From: Adineta ricciae
Lineage: Eukaryota; Rotifera; Eurotatoria; Adinetida; Adinetidae
Direction: 5' to 3'
DNA: 64,000 bases
NCBI GenBank assembly: GCA_905250025.1
Contig: CAJNOJ010000213.1
Location: 62,001 to 126,000 of the forward strand
Within the stretch, counting starts at the first letter, position 1. Each line of letters begins with the position of its first letter. A program made the position numbers and the translations under genes. The notes below the pieces were generated by a model. That model had not been told where the DNA came from. It searched no databases and saw only the letters and a program-made list of their open reading frames with translations. Positions 26,429 through 38,100 of this stretch are shown here, piece by piece.

Positions 26429-27791
26429 CATATTTTCTCCATAATGTTCTGCGATACAAATGCAGTGCATCCTCTTTTGTGTTTTTCTCTTTGTCTGAAC
26501 AGCACAATCGCTCATCACACAACTGGTAGAGCTACTTTAACAAGTAAAACATTTACTCTTTTCATCTGTGTTAGTTCTTTCTGGTCGTGCGGCGTATTTT
26601 GAAAATTAAATCGGTTTTGATATTGGGAGCGACCTTGATCCTCTATGTGTCTATTGAATTAAGGACATTATACGAAAGAAAGCTTTGCAGCAAAGTTTTC
26701 TTTGGTTTCCTTTTTCGCAATTTTCTTGTTTTTAAATCTTCGAAAGAAGAACTCAGTGAACATAACCATTAAAGAATACAAAATTATTTTGCTTTGCAAG
26801 CTTCTTCAGTCGATATTAGACGAAAATCAACAAAATTGTAATTTCTCGATTTCTGACGCTTTGTTATACAATTATTTCTTGCTATTTTAGTGGCTCAAGA
26901 TATACTCCACTTTTTCAAAAAAATCCTCGTCTTTTAAACACTGTCATTGGGATACCAGCCTAATCTATGAAACCTATTACACATTTGAGAGGACATTGTG
27001 CATGTTTTTTTAAATAGTTCTTGCTAGGGGTAAGATAGAAAGCCGCGCTTTTTATCATTGAAGAACATAAATTAAAACTCATCAAAACATAGAAGACAAA
27101 AACTTTTAACTCGGATTTATGGGAAATTTTACGATTATAATGGCTGAACAAACGAGTATTTTCGAAGCAAGCACCATTTGTCCACAGATAAACCGAAAAA
27201 ACAGGTTATTTGAAGAGATTGCTTGTAACCTGAAGCGAAATTGTCGGATGTAATGCTTAGGGTGCTCGAATCAGTAAAAGTTTATAGCATAATCTTATAT
27301 AAGATTCCGTAGCTTGTCGACCGATTACTATAGCCTATTCCACTTAGTACGAAGTTTGAGCAATAATTATAAAGCAACATCCTACTCTATTCAAGATGTA
27401 TATGATTTGCCATTCATATTATATGAAATAAAAGTCAACAAATTTGTATAAATCGATCTAATAGACAAATCTCTTTCTCATAATGATGAAAGCACGACTA
27501 TCTGGCTTTTTCATACAAAATGTTATTCAAAAAATAGCCACTCGTCTTTTTTTTTTCGAGTCGATATTGTTGGAATAAATGACACATGCGTATGCTTTTT
27601 CAACGGATAAGGAAAAATGTACAAGTGATCACATAGAAGTATTGTTCACTTTAAGAGGATGGTTATTTTCTACATAATAAATCTGTTTCACTTTCTTTTC
27701 TGCGCAAGATCCGTGCTGTCAGACAGCGCAAACTATCACTAAATACTTTCTAACGTTTTAAATTTTGATTCGTTCGGAAGTAAATCCTCAT

Positions 27792-28511
27792 ATGATTGCA
27801 CCGTTCGATGAAATATTTGATCACACAAAATCGTTTTTCATGTCTTCGGTCGAGTTTGCTAAAGGTAAAATCTATGGTGTTCTACGGGCACGTGTTGTTG
27901 CCGATAACGGCGAAGATCATTCACATAGAACCGATGAAAGTCATTACAATTTGATCTCTGTCGACGATGGTCAAGGTCAAACAACTGAACAGTATCAAAT
28001 CAATATCGATATTCAATCACTTCAATCTGCCAATGTTAAATGTATTTCCATTGATCCATTTAACAATCCTTCGATCCAATTTTCGAGTGTTCCTATCGGC
28101 TTTACCGCTCTACCAACAGCTGATAGTGATAGTCTGGCATTGGATCTTATTCGACGGCCTATATTTGATTTGAATCTGTTAACTCAATCTGAACCATTAA
28201 CTGCCGATCAGATTGCAGATCGACTTGATGGTTATTTTAAACACGACAAACCGAATGTGATCGTATTCGGAACGAAATATGATGATCAACATGTTGCCAC
28301 CGAACAACATTACGGTCTACAACGTGCAATGAAAGAAAAGAAACCGTCGCGTGGTATTGATGATATTCATATGAATCAGATTGTTGGAAAGGATGGGCAT
28401 GCTTATCAAGATGGAGCGTTATTTATTCAAAAAGAGAACGAAGAAAACTCCTACGTTGCGTTGTTTTTCTGTTTTGCTAGTCAATGTAAAACAAATGCAG
28501 AAGAAAATTAA
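27792..28511 (+). CDS. DUF2278 (YukJ-like) family protein, intronless; candidate horizontally acquired gene
   Basis: A 239-residue single-exon ORF from ATG 27792; a shorter start at Met 27840 is also possible and closer to bacterial family members. Family hallmarks are an early KIYGVLRARVV strand, the central LALDLIRRPIFD segment, VIVFGTKY, and the conserved C-terminal GIDDIHMNQIVGKDG plus QDGALF. DUF2278 proteins are known mainly from bacteria and fungi, and their biochemical role is not established. The lack of introns contrasts with the surrounding genes. An AATAAA overlaps the stop codon region. The gene converges on the EF-hand gene. Confidence 0.75.
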   Translation: MIAPFDEIFDHTKSFFMSSVEFAKGKIYGVLRARVVADNGEDHSHRTDESHYNLISVDDGQGQTTEQYQINIDIQSLQSANVKCISIDPFNNPSIQFSSVPIGFTALPTADSDSLALDLIRRPIFDLNLLTQSEPLTADQIADRLDGYFKHDKPNVIVFGTKYDDQHVATEQHYGLQRAMKEKKPSRGIDDIHMNQIVGKDGHAYQDGALFIQKENEENSYVALFFCFASQCKTNAEEN

Positions 28512-28524
28512 ATAAAAAGATCAA

Positions 28525-29332
28525 TTAATCAGTTGACGACATATTCATTGTAGATATTTGAGTGAGAACCGTCAGAAATTCATCGAAGGATAATAGGTGA
28601 TCTAAGTCATATGTGATTTTGGTTAATTATCGACAAGAATAACTTACCTTTATCGTGATCAGCAAAATCTATCATGTTTTTGGCTTCTTCAGCAGTTATA
28701 GGTAGTTGTAAAGTATTCATTATGGTTAATAACTCATTAACATCGATCATTCCATCTATTCAAAAGATTATTCTTCGATATGCAATTGAAAGAGTGTGTG
28801 GTTTACCTTTGTTAATATCAAAATATTCAAACGCTATTTTCAAATCGAGACGATGAAGAGCTTCGTCTTCTAAGCGTAGTTTTTCTTCATATTCAAGTAC
28901 GAGTAATGCGAAATGTTCGAAATCCAGCAAACCAGATGTACCGTTCAGCTGATGTTCAGTCAGAAAATCTTGATAGAGAATGTCCTTTCGTGTATCGTGC
29001 TCGAGGGCTATGAAAGCATCAGCAAGACGCTCAATCGAAACTAAATCAAGGTACTTATTTGCAGCAAACGGTTCGATCATCTTACTCGGTTGAAAATTAC
29101 CGATGGTGTTAAAAATCTGACGCATTGATTTGAGTTTATCGGGCGAAATTGTCCGTTTGTTTTTCGAGAATTCGATTAGTTTTGTCGATTTCTTTAGCAG
29201 AACATCATTATTATCGAATAATTGAGTACTTGATGCTACATTATCTTTTCCAATCGATCGAACAGAACTACGTCGAGTCGAACTATGACTGTATCCATTT
29301 GTTACAGCCGATTGACTGTTCGTTCGTTTCAT
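28525..29332 (-). CDS. EF-hand calcium-binding protein
   Basis: Exons 28807-29332, 28648-28755 and 28525-28601 join in phase to give 236 residues from ATG 29332. The first 70 residues are Ser/Asn-rich. The rest is helical and calmodulin/troponin-C-like. One EF-hand is split across an intron and perfectly restored (DINKDGMIDVNE). A second (DHDKDHLLSFDE) has His in place of the usual Gly at loop position 6. The two upstream EF-hands appear degenerate. It is likely a calcium sensor of muscle or cytoplasm; the exact orthologue is unclear. Confidence 0.75.
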
Positions 29333-30921
29333 TGACGTCAAATGAGATAGAAACAGTCTCACTTTAATTAACTGTGAAAGCGACACATGATCTAAAAGGC
29401 TGAATAGTACAATTACGCAGACATGTAAGTCTATCCTATCAGCCTTGTCAATTGCTTGTAAAAACAGTTTGAAACAATAATTATTAGACGAATAATCTCT
29501 GCCAGATGAGACAAGCAAAACTATTTAGATCGATTAGAAAAGAGTACATTTTTTCACGGGTTAGCTACTTTCGGGAGTATTTTTTCCTGAATCATTATGA
29601 TCATTCTTTGCAGCAGCAGCGGCGCATCGATACTTTGTGTGTTTTTCTTTTTCAATCAATGGACATCTGTGACCACCTATCATCAGCAGCAATGATGGTA
29701 CACTTCCCTTCCTTCTCCTTCGTCGACATGAAAAAGAAAATCACAATCTCATTTTTTCTCTCTTCATCATCATCATCATCATTTAAATACAGCGATGGGT
29801 GATCAAACGTCAGTTGTTGCCAGCAGTTAACAAATGGGACAATGAATTTCTTTTCATGTGTATCTACTCCGACGAAGTATAAATACGGATGAAGTTCATG
29901 CGCATTTTTTCACCAGTTACAAGAAGAAATGACGAACCGGTACGACGTTTTGATTGTTGCTCAGAGAGTCTGTCAATATAAGAGTGACTCTGTGGCAGCA
30001 GTCAAAATCTTCCACGGTTATTGCTCCTCGATTCGATGTTCTGTTTTGTATTTTCTTCTTTTCTATATAATCGATTATTAAATAAATCAATCAGCTTCTG
30101 TTTGGGTAAAGATTAGGCTATGATAATATGACATTTAGCATTTTGAAGGTCCTTCGAGCGGCGGCTTCGGATTAATTCGTGTTTGATTTATTAAACAGAT
30201 GACACGATCAAGATTAATTTAACTTCGTGTTGCATCAGTTATATAATCTGAAAATCTTATGAAATAAATAATTGTCTATTTGATCTATACATTTGCTCGA
30301 CATACTGCAGTATGTTACAGATGTTTCTGATGTAAAAAGTTATTCCTATACAAATTGCCGCTTGTCCATGACCTCAGTTCTAAGGCTAGAAAGATTCTTT
30401 TTCATAAGACACTTATCCCTCATCTATTACCAACATTGATTTCTTCATCTAATAAACTAAATTGCCTATTTAGTGTTTGGTCAGTATACAAAGGTTATGA
30501 CACATCGGAGAGCAAGCAAATGCCTCGATTGTCATTTTATTCGTCTTTTCCCGTGTCTGCCTGTCTGCCTGTCTGTCCGCCCGTCAGATTCAATCGTACA
30601 TTAACCGTAGTATACACAAATACATACGCATAGTTTACTAGAGTACGATGGTGCTCGCGTAATCTGTCGAGAGAGAGACAGAGAAGGGGAAGGAGAGATA
30701 TCGTTGATAAAGAAGGGGGTACCAATCAGCCTTATCTCTTCTCTTTTCTGTATACTTGCCTAGTTCCACGGACGAGGGGGAAAGAAACAAGAGAGAGAGA
30801 GAGAGAGAGAAGAAAATTCTCGGGGTAAAGACTTCTTTTTGCCACGATCATTTTTGCTAATCCAACAATAACATATACACACAGCGGACAACTTGCATTT
30901 ATTCAGAAAGCACGCATTCAA
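29333..30921. other. Divergent intergenic region between EF-hand gene and SPARC
   Basis: Contains purine-rich tracts, including (GA)n at about 30791-30811, and pyrimidine tracts. No gene seen. A splice-acceptor-like TTTATTCAG lies about 17 bases before the SPARC start codon. Confidence 0.5.
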
Positions 30922-32625
30922 ATGGCATCGAAATCATATTTCTTACTTTTGATCACTATTATTTCATGTCAACAACTCCTTCTCATTCAAGTAAGTCAAT
31001 CTATTCGATAGTGAAGATTCACAGAGCTTCTCATGAAGACAATCGCATTCCTTGGCGTAGATAGAGGTCAGCCAGCCATACTAACATCGAGGGACAAAGT
31101 CTGCGCTGATGATATCTCCCAATTAAATGATAAATATATTTCTGTCATCGGCAGAAACAACACTAATCAGATACAAACAAAATATACCGACGCAATAATG
31201 TCTACGTTAGCTTGAAATATGTCATCATTATCTAGTGTACCAAAAAAAGAAACGCGACAACCAATGACTTTCCTACACGAAAATGTTAAGTAAATACATC
31301 TCGGTTGTTGATAGCTATCCACCTCTAAATCGTTTATCACGAGAAGTTCTTTCTTTTGGAATGCGAATGAAAAACCGCAAAGAATTTTAAACACGATTTT
31401 TCTTGAGATAATTGCTATTTATGTGATTACATCATAGATACGGAGAAGTTCTTGAAATATGAAAGAGCGAAGGATTGATATGTCAAGGAGCATTCCTCAT
31501 TGTTTTTATCAATGTCTCCTACCGTTCTTGATTCTTTTTGCTTTAGGCAGAATCGGAAACAAAGGTTGAAGTACAAAACGAAGCCGTTAAAATCGACGAA
31601 AACAAACCTTTGAATGACTTTCAAGGTAAAGTTTCCTATCGATTTGATTGTTCTAAAACATTTTCGTGATAATAATCGTAGATCGGTGTGCCAGTACCAA
31701 ATGCCGTGATGGTGAAACGTGCGTTCTCAACAAGGATGGCGATGCCGAATGTGGTTGTATTCCACAGTGTGAAGATCCTAAAGATGAACGTTTAATGGTA
31801 TGACAAAGAAAATCTATTCCATTCGATGTATAACGTACGTATCAATTAGGTTTGCACAAAAGCCAACCATACCTATACGTCTGACTGCGAATTTTTCCAA
31901 ATGCAATGCTGGTGCCGTAAGAAAGATGAACGCTGCACCCGACCAGAGGCAGTAACAGATGTCATCGACTATTTCGGACGATGTCAAAGTGAGAATTCTG
32001 AAAAAGTTCCGATTCACTTCGAATGGTTCTTTCGTCATCGCAATAGATATTGGTGTCTGCACTGAATTTGAATTGGATGTGTTCCCCAAACGTATGAACA
32101 TTTGGCTCGGTGAAATCCTCGATGCATTGGTACGTACGAAATTCATTGGGAACATTTCAAACAGTTGCTTTTGCCTCAATTTCAGTTTGTTCGAAAGGAT
32201 CTCGATACTAAGTATGCTGTTTTGGTCGATGAAGCACGCAAAATGAAACTATCCAATACTGAAAAATGGTGGCGCAATGCTGTACTCTGGGAATTCTGTG
32301 AACTCGACCAAACTCATGATAAGTAAGTTACAAAATCTTCCTTTTCTCAAATATAACTAGCACTTGTTCGTTACTTAAAGCGCCGTTAACAACGAAGAAT
32401 TAGCTCGTTTTGTTCGATCACTCAAAGTTCTCGAACATTGCATTCAACCATTCTTAGATCATTGCGATACTGATAATGATAACAAGATCTCTTCGGAAGA
32501 ATGGGGTACATGCCTTGGTCTTGATAAAGGTATGAATAGAATCTCTCTTTCTTTGTTCTCAACTGATTAATTGATCTTTGCTTTTAGACGATATGGCTTT
32601 CTTGAAAACGTTCTGTTCACATTAA
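30922..32625 (+). CDS. SPARC: SPARC/osteonectin orthologue
   Basis: Eight exons (30922-30990, 31547-31625, 31682-31797, 31850-31988, 32047-32129, 32186-32322, 32381-32529, 32588-32625) give 269 residues. Order: signal peptide, acidic Glu/Lys segment, follistatin-like Cys-rich domain (RCASTKCRDGETCVLNKDG, CGCIPQC), Kazal-like part, then the extracellular calcium-binding domain with FPKRMNIWLGEIL and the EF-hand DTDNDNKISSEEW. SPARC is a secreted matricellular glycoprotein binding collagen and calcium in basement membranes. All introns except the first (556 nt) are 52-58 nt. The acidic domain is shorter than in vertebrates. Confidence 0.92.
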
Positions 32626-33204
32626 ATCAAACGTATTGGATTTCTCATTGGAACAGTATACCGATTCTAAAACTTATGCGTATGCTTTGTGTGGCTTCTT
32701 TTTTTTTTGAGTGTGATTATAGAAATATTCATTTATTAAATATATATGACCGTCTGAACGAATGTATTTATTATCAAGAAGATATAACCTTCGATTAGTA
32801 CTGCTGTCTGCTTTCCCACCATTCGATCAACCGACAGGCAGACCGATGAAATATTTTCTTAAGTTTATTCTCCTTTTCTCCATTGACGATGAAAATCCAG
32901 CAGAAAAAATATGACGTAGATAACAAAAAAAAAGAAATAACAACAACAACAATAACTAGAACAACAACAATAATAATAATAATCATAAGAACCGAGAAGA
33001 AAAAATGACTATAGGCGTAAATAGATGTATGAAAAAGAAGAAAGGGTTTTTATCGTCATATCAACTTAAGTTTTTTATGTTGACAATGAGATTGGATGTA
33101 GAGAAAAGGCTTAAAAGAATCCAGTGGCTACATACTATGAATAGATGCAGAGAGGGAGAGAGAAAAAAAGTAATGTCTTCATTTAAAATCATTGCCCATG
33201 AATT
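32626..33204. other. Intergenic, between SPARC and NHL-like gene
   Basis: Low-complexity (AAC/AAT) runs at about 32938-32988; no gene seen. The two genes are convergent, so this region holds both 3' ends. Confidence 0.5.
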
Positions 33205-34787
33205 TTACTGTTTTTGTTTCAAATTGACTTCACTGATAATCGAGATGCCCCCACTTGATCCATGAGATTTATTCCAATCGGTGACGCATAATGTACCTGT
33301 TGATAAAAATGTAATGGAATAGGGCTCTTGGATTGATTTACATTTGTATTCTTCGACATTCGAATCTTTATCAATAGAGACCAAACGATGATTGAGTTTA
33401 TCGGGTATCAAGCATTTTTTATCGTTATCAACATAGATCGAATACGATTGTAAGCTTTGAGGAATGTTGTATGACGATTTCGGTGTTGCACTCGAGTTAT
33501 CATACTCATCGAGATTACATTTGTCTTGACGATGTGTTAAAACAAACGATGTATCATTTCCTAAGAAATAAGCAGCATACGGATAGACTTTTTGATACAG
33601 TTGAGGTGTTGTTTGAAGTAAATGATCTTGAGCTGCATCGTGAAACGACCAAACACCAATCTCAGCAAGATTATTATCAAGAAACACGATACGTTCACCG
33701 GATGGATCGCATGCTAGAAGACAAATAAGAACCGATCGATTTCTTGTATATATGAACATAATCTCGACGTTTGACAGTGCTCAAAGAGTGTGGCCTTCGA
33801 TTATTAGATTGAATTGGAAAATAATGTAATAAACTAGTAACCCAATCCTCAAATATGGAATAGAAACGTTTGTTGATCTCAGTGTCATCACACATGATAT
33901 CTCAATGATGAATAGGACCTTGCGAGAAAACTGTTTTCTTGTTAATAGATCCGACTGTGTAAATAAACTATTGAGATTTAGGTTAACCAGAACATTTGCA
34001 AAGACAACGTACCGGCGTAAACACCTCGTTCTTGAACGTATTGAATGTTCCACGGATAGAATCCACGAATTTTACTTCTGATGACGACTTTGTTTGTATT
34101 TAAATCTAGGATGACAGCTTCTTTTCTTGTGGCAACCACAGCTTGCGAGGCTGATCCAGTCGAATGATGAATGACTGCTTTCGGTGTTGGTAAATCTTTG
34201 AAAATTTGATGAACAACGCCGTTGATATCCAGAAGAAAGACTGAATCACGATCGAAGTTCGCTACTAATAAACGATCATCTGGTAATGCACAGATGCCTG
34301 TTGGTGCGCCAAATTTGCCATTTTCGCGGTCAAAACTACATGAAAGTTCCGAGATAAAATAGTCATGTTTATATTTCTTCAGATTGTAGACTAATTCGGT
34401 TTTGATTTTGCTTTCCGAAGCATCATTTGCGGATGTTTTCGTTGCTTCAAATGATGGTGTGAATGGCGGAGCATCAGACTAAGAATAAAACATCAAGATT
34501 TCATTTTTATCCATCAATCACGTACTCGCATGGTTACTTTCGACGAAACATTCAATGTTTGTAATTGATCAGCCACTTGCTCCACATTCTAATGTTAAAA
34601 ATATCACATATAGGAATACAAAAAGAAAAACAACAACAGGTATAGAACAAAGGATTACCGATGATGACGATGATGGTTGAAATGAACTTTGTAATTGTCT
34701 TTCGGTATACCCATCATTTGAATTTGCTTGTTGTTTAGAAACATCAGTTGTTGATGTCTTTTGATTTTCAGTGACTGTGCTCGACAT
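33205..34787 (-). CDS. NHL/beta-propeller-like protein
   Basis: Exons 34659-34787, 34526-34588, 34013-34478 and 33205-33713 join in phase to 388 residues. The N-terminus is Ser/Thr/Gln-rich, followed by a short coiled-coil-like exon (NVEQVADQLQTL). From about residue 85 the protein has repeats of the type FGAPTGICALPDDRLLVANF, then SVFLLDINGVVHQIF, and later YSITFLSTGTLCVTDW, the hallmark of NHL-repeat propellers seen in TRIM-NHL proteins. No RING or B-box is visible. An open segment at about 33715-33898 inside the third intron could be an extra exon. Function is inferred as protein- or RNA-binding only. Confidence 0.65.
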
Positions 34788-35105
34788 GACTATCTAACTG
34801 TAAATAGAATCACACACACACACAAGAATATAAATAATGAATTCAATAAATGATGATCCATACAACGAAAAGCAGCGAATCTAGTGACCTCAATAAAGTT
34901 TTTTTCGCGTATTTTCGTTCTGTTCCCATCAAAAACACTCTGGAGCGATCATTTCAAACAAAGGTTATATTTTATTAGAAATTTTTAATTAAGCTAATGA
35001 AAGATTATTTCATTGGTCGACTATTTCGCCAATGAAAAAAGTTCTGCTTATTATTTTCCTTCCGATGTCTAAGAATCTTTTTTTTCCTTCCAGAAATATA
35101 TTAAA
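34788..35105. other. Divergent promoter region between NHL-like gene and synaptojanin
   Basis: About 320 bp. Contains a (CA)n run near 34810-34825 and, just before the synaptojanin ATG, a pyrimidine-rich acceptor-like site (TTCCTTCCAG, ending at about 35094). Confidence 0.5.
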
Positions 35106-38100
35106 ATGTTTCCGAATGCAGGAGAAACTGAACCAACTCGTACTCCCCTTCCAATCGCAGCTCCTGTTTCCAACTGGAGCGTGGCTCTATACCGAAAAGC
35201 TGAGCCTATTGTACCATTAAATCCTACAGATATCTCACAAGGACCTGCTCCTCAACAAGTTTACGGTTCATTCTATGTTCAACTTCAGCAACAAGCTTGT
35301 GCTACTTCGCCAAGTCGATCAGATGTTCTCTATTTTCGATATCGGCCGCAGCAACAAAGGAATAATGCCGATTCTTACGTACTACCGTTTACTATCACTC
35401 AATTATCTGATATGAAACTGTCAGCGGAGAGTGCGCCACTAACGTCAACCACAACAGCTTCTACAAGAGCTAATAATCTTGAGCAACAGTCGAGTGAGTA
35501 ATCAATGTTATTTCTCAAAAGAACAAACGAACATGTTCATGTGTGTGAGTCATGCGAGACATAGTGTAATAGGCTTACAGTAAAAACAAAGTAGATTACA
35601 TATGTAAGCGTACCAATTACTAAAAGCATAAGAAAACTTCTAAAGTCTATACGAACACTATACGCAGGCTATTTCGACAATATGTCTAAAAAATGAATGC
35701 ATATGTTTTTCAAAACAGGTGCGAACGACGCGTCAGAGAATCCACCAACGCTGCTTCTTCGTGCAAAAGCTTTTCTTGGTGTACTGGTATTGAACAGTTC
35801 AGCGAACAGTGTTACTGCAAATAGTTTGTATTGAAAATTTTCCTTTTCAACAAATAAATCGTATTTATTTAGCTGCTGGAATCACTCGACCTTTCTTGAT
35901 CTTCGCTACCGAAGAAGTATTTATTGGACAATTATTCGACGCATATATTTTTCGTACGCAAAGCGAAAATGAAAATGAAAGTCAATACTCGCAGCTATTT
36001 GTTTTCTATTACTAGGTATTTCACAAATAGCTACCATTTCTTTAAGAGATAATCCTGAAGATGAAGTATTTGTTTCGGGCATCAAGTAAGAAGAAGACAA
36101 AAAAAGATATCGAGGGTGTGTGCATGTCTTATTTGTTTATTCAGGAAACTTTTTCAAGGACGTTGTTTTTACTATGCGGTTTATAGCAAACCACAGTTGG
36201 ACACCGCGAAATCATTTTTTAAAAAACCATATGATATCACATTATGCGCTCAGCGGATGGTTCAAGGACATGATTCCGATATTCGATTTTTCTGGTTTGT
36301 AGACATTTCGATAGAATTGAGTTGATCAAGAGAAATCTAAAATATTTAGGAATCGCGGTTTGTGCTTACCATTGCTTAAGTTTAATATCGATATTCGCTA
36401 TTGGATACCGAAAATTATGTGCGGAGGTATTGAAACATATCGAAATCCAGGTGAGGATATCGAATTATGGCTGATATCACGGTACGTTTGGACGGTATAC
36501 TCCTTTGTTCTGTTAAAAATTAAAGAACGTCCGATTCAGATTGAGTTGCGAACGAGCAGGAACACGTTTTAATGTTCGTGGAGTCAATGACGATGGCGCC
36601 GTTGCAAATTTTGTGGAAACAGAGCAGGTATTTTTCGATGAAACCGAATCCAGATGATAGATGTTCTCCTCCTTGTCAACAGATTGTTTTTCTTCCTGGA
36701 CAAAGTAATTATTCATCGTTTGTGATTGTTCGTGGCTCAATTCCACTTTTTTGGCATCAACCACGCTTTCAAGTATGAAGCTTCTTTCAATACTCGTCCC
36801 CTGCATTCATTTGTCTGGCTTCTTTCTAGGTTGGCGCACATCGTATCACAATCTCACGCAGTGAAGCATTGAGTTTCAAATCATTTTTCGAGTAAGTTTA
36901 TGCATGATTTTCATCACAAGAGTTCTCTTCTTTCTCTTGCAGGCATTTCAAGCACCTCTATCGCCATCACGGCCGTGTTTTAATCATAAATTTAATTGAA
37001 CAGCGCGATGATGAGAAGCGTGTTGGCGAAGAATACCGAAATCTCTTCGAACTCTTAGTTAAAACATATCAATCGAAACAGAAGAAAGCGAAAGTGTCAC
37101 TTGGTTATCTCACCGAGAAAGACTTCGTCTGGTTCGACTATCACGAGCATGCTCGTCAGTTGAAAGGCTTAACACCTGAGCAAATCATTGATCGAATGTT
37201 AATACAAAATACTCAACACTCAATTCGGTCTGAACTTCAACGACAAAGCATATTCACATATGTTGATGGAGCAACAAAAAGTCTTCAACAAGGAGTTTTT
37301 CGTATCAATTGTATCGATTGCTTGGATCGTACAAACAACGTGCAATTAACGTTGGGCATGGTCATTTGTACCATGCAAATAGAAAGTTTACAGAAAAAAG
37401 TCGATGTTAATAATCTAGTCAATCATTTAAAAGAAATGTGGATTAATAACGGTGATCACATTAGTCGAATTTATACCGGAACTGGAGCCATTGGACAAAG
37501 GAGTAAAGTAAGTCGACAAGTTTTACCCGCAGGGATAAGTCTTTCATCATTTATTTGTTTTTTTTTTCTTTCTCGCTTTGAAAAGGCCAAAGATATTCAA
37601 CGTAGTTTCGGTCGAGCTATACAAAACAGTTTACGCGATGATGAAAAACAACAGTCAATTCAAACGCTGATCTATTCTTATGCTAAAGATTCATATTTAC
37701 ACGAACGCTCGGTTGCTGCTCTTGCAACTCCATATGTTATTGGTAAATCTTGTGTTTGCTCAGATGAATGTAGTGTTTGATTGTTTTGTTGGATTTAGCT
37801 GACGGGATTATTCTTAGTGAAATGTTTCGCATTCGAGAACGATACACCAGAAAAGAGAAGATTCGTATTTCATTGGGTACGTGGAATATCAATGGAGATA
37901 AAAATCCCGCCCTAGACGATGAATATCCATCAATTTTGGATGCATGGATATTAAATGGGCCGGATAATTTATCTGCAAAGGACCAAAACATGACAAATGG
38001 TGATGTCATTCAAACTATTGGTAAAACATCGAAATTACCGAAGAGTATAGAAAACAATGATTTGATCTTCTAGGCTATGCTAGTCCTGACTACAAGAAGA

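Larger units (their letters stand above)
23933..27791. other. Gene-poor region with inverted repeats
   Basis: No confident gene. Notable contents are a GGGACC-type palindrome (24404-24455), a 15-bp direct repeat (25576-25590 and 25667-25681) and the long inverted repeat at 26073-26428. Small ORFs are scattered and show no family match that I recognise. Confidence 0.5.

Noticed and set aside
26065..26505. Two similar small proteins on opposite strands
   Set aside because: They are mirror images produced by the inverted repeat, not genes.
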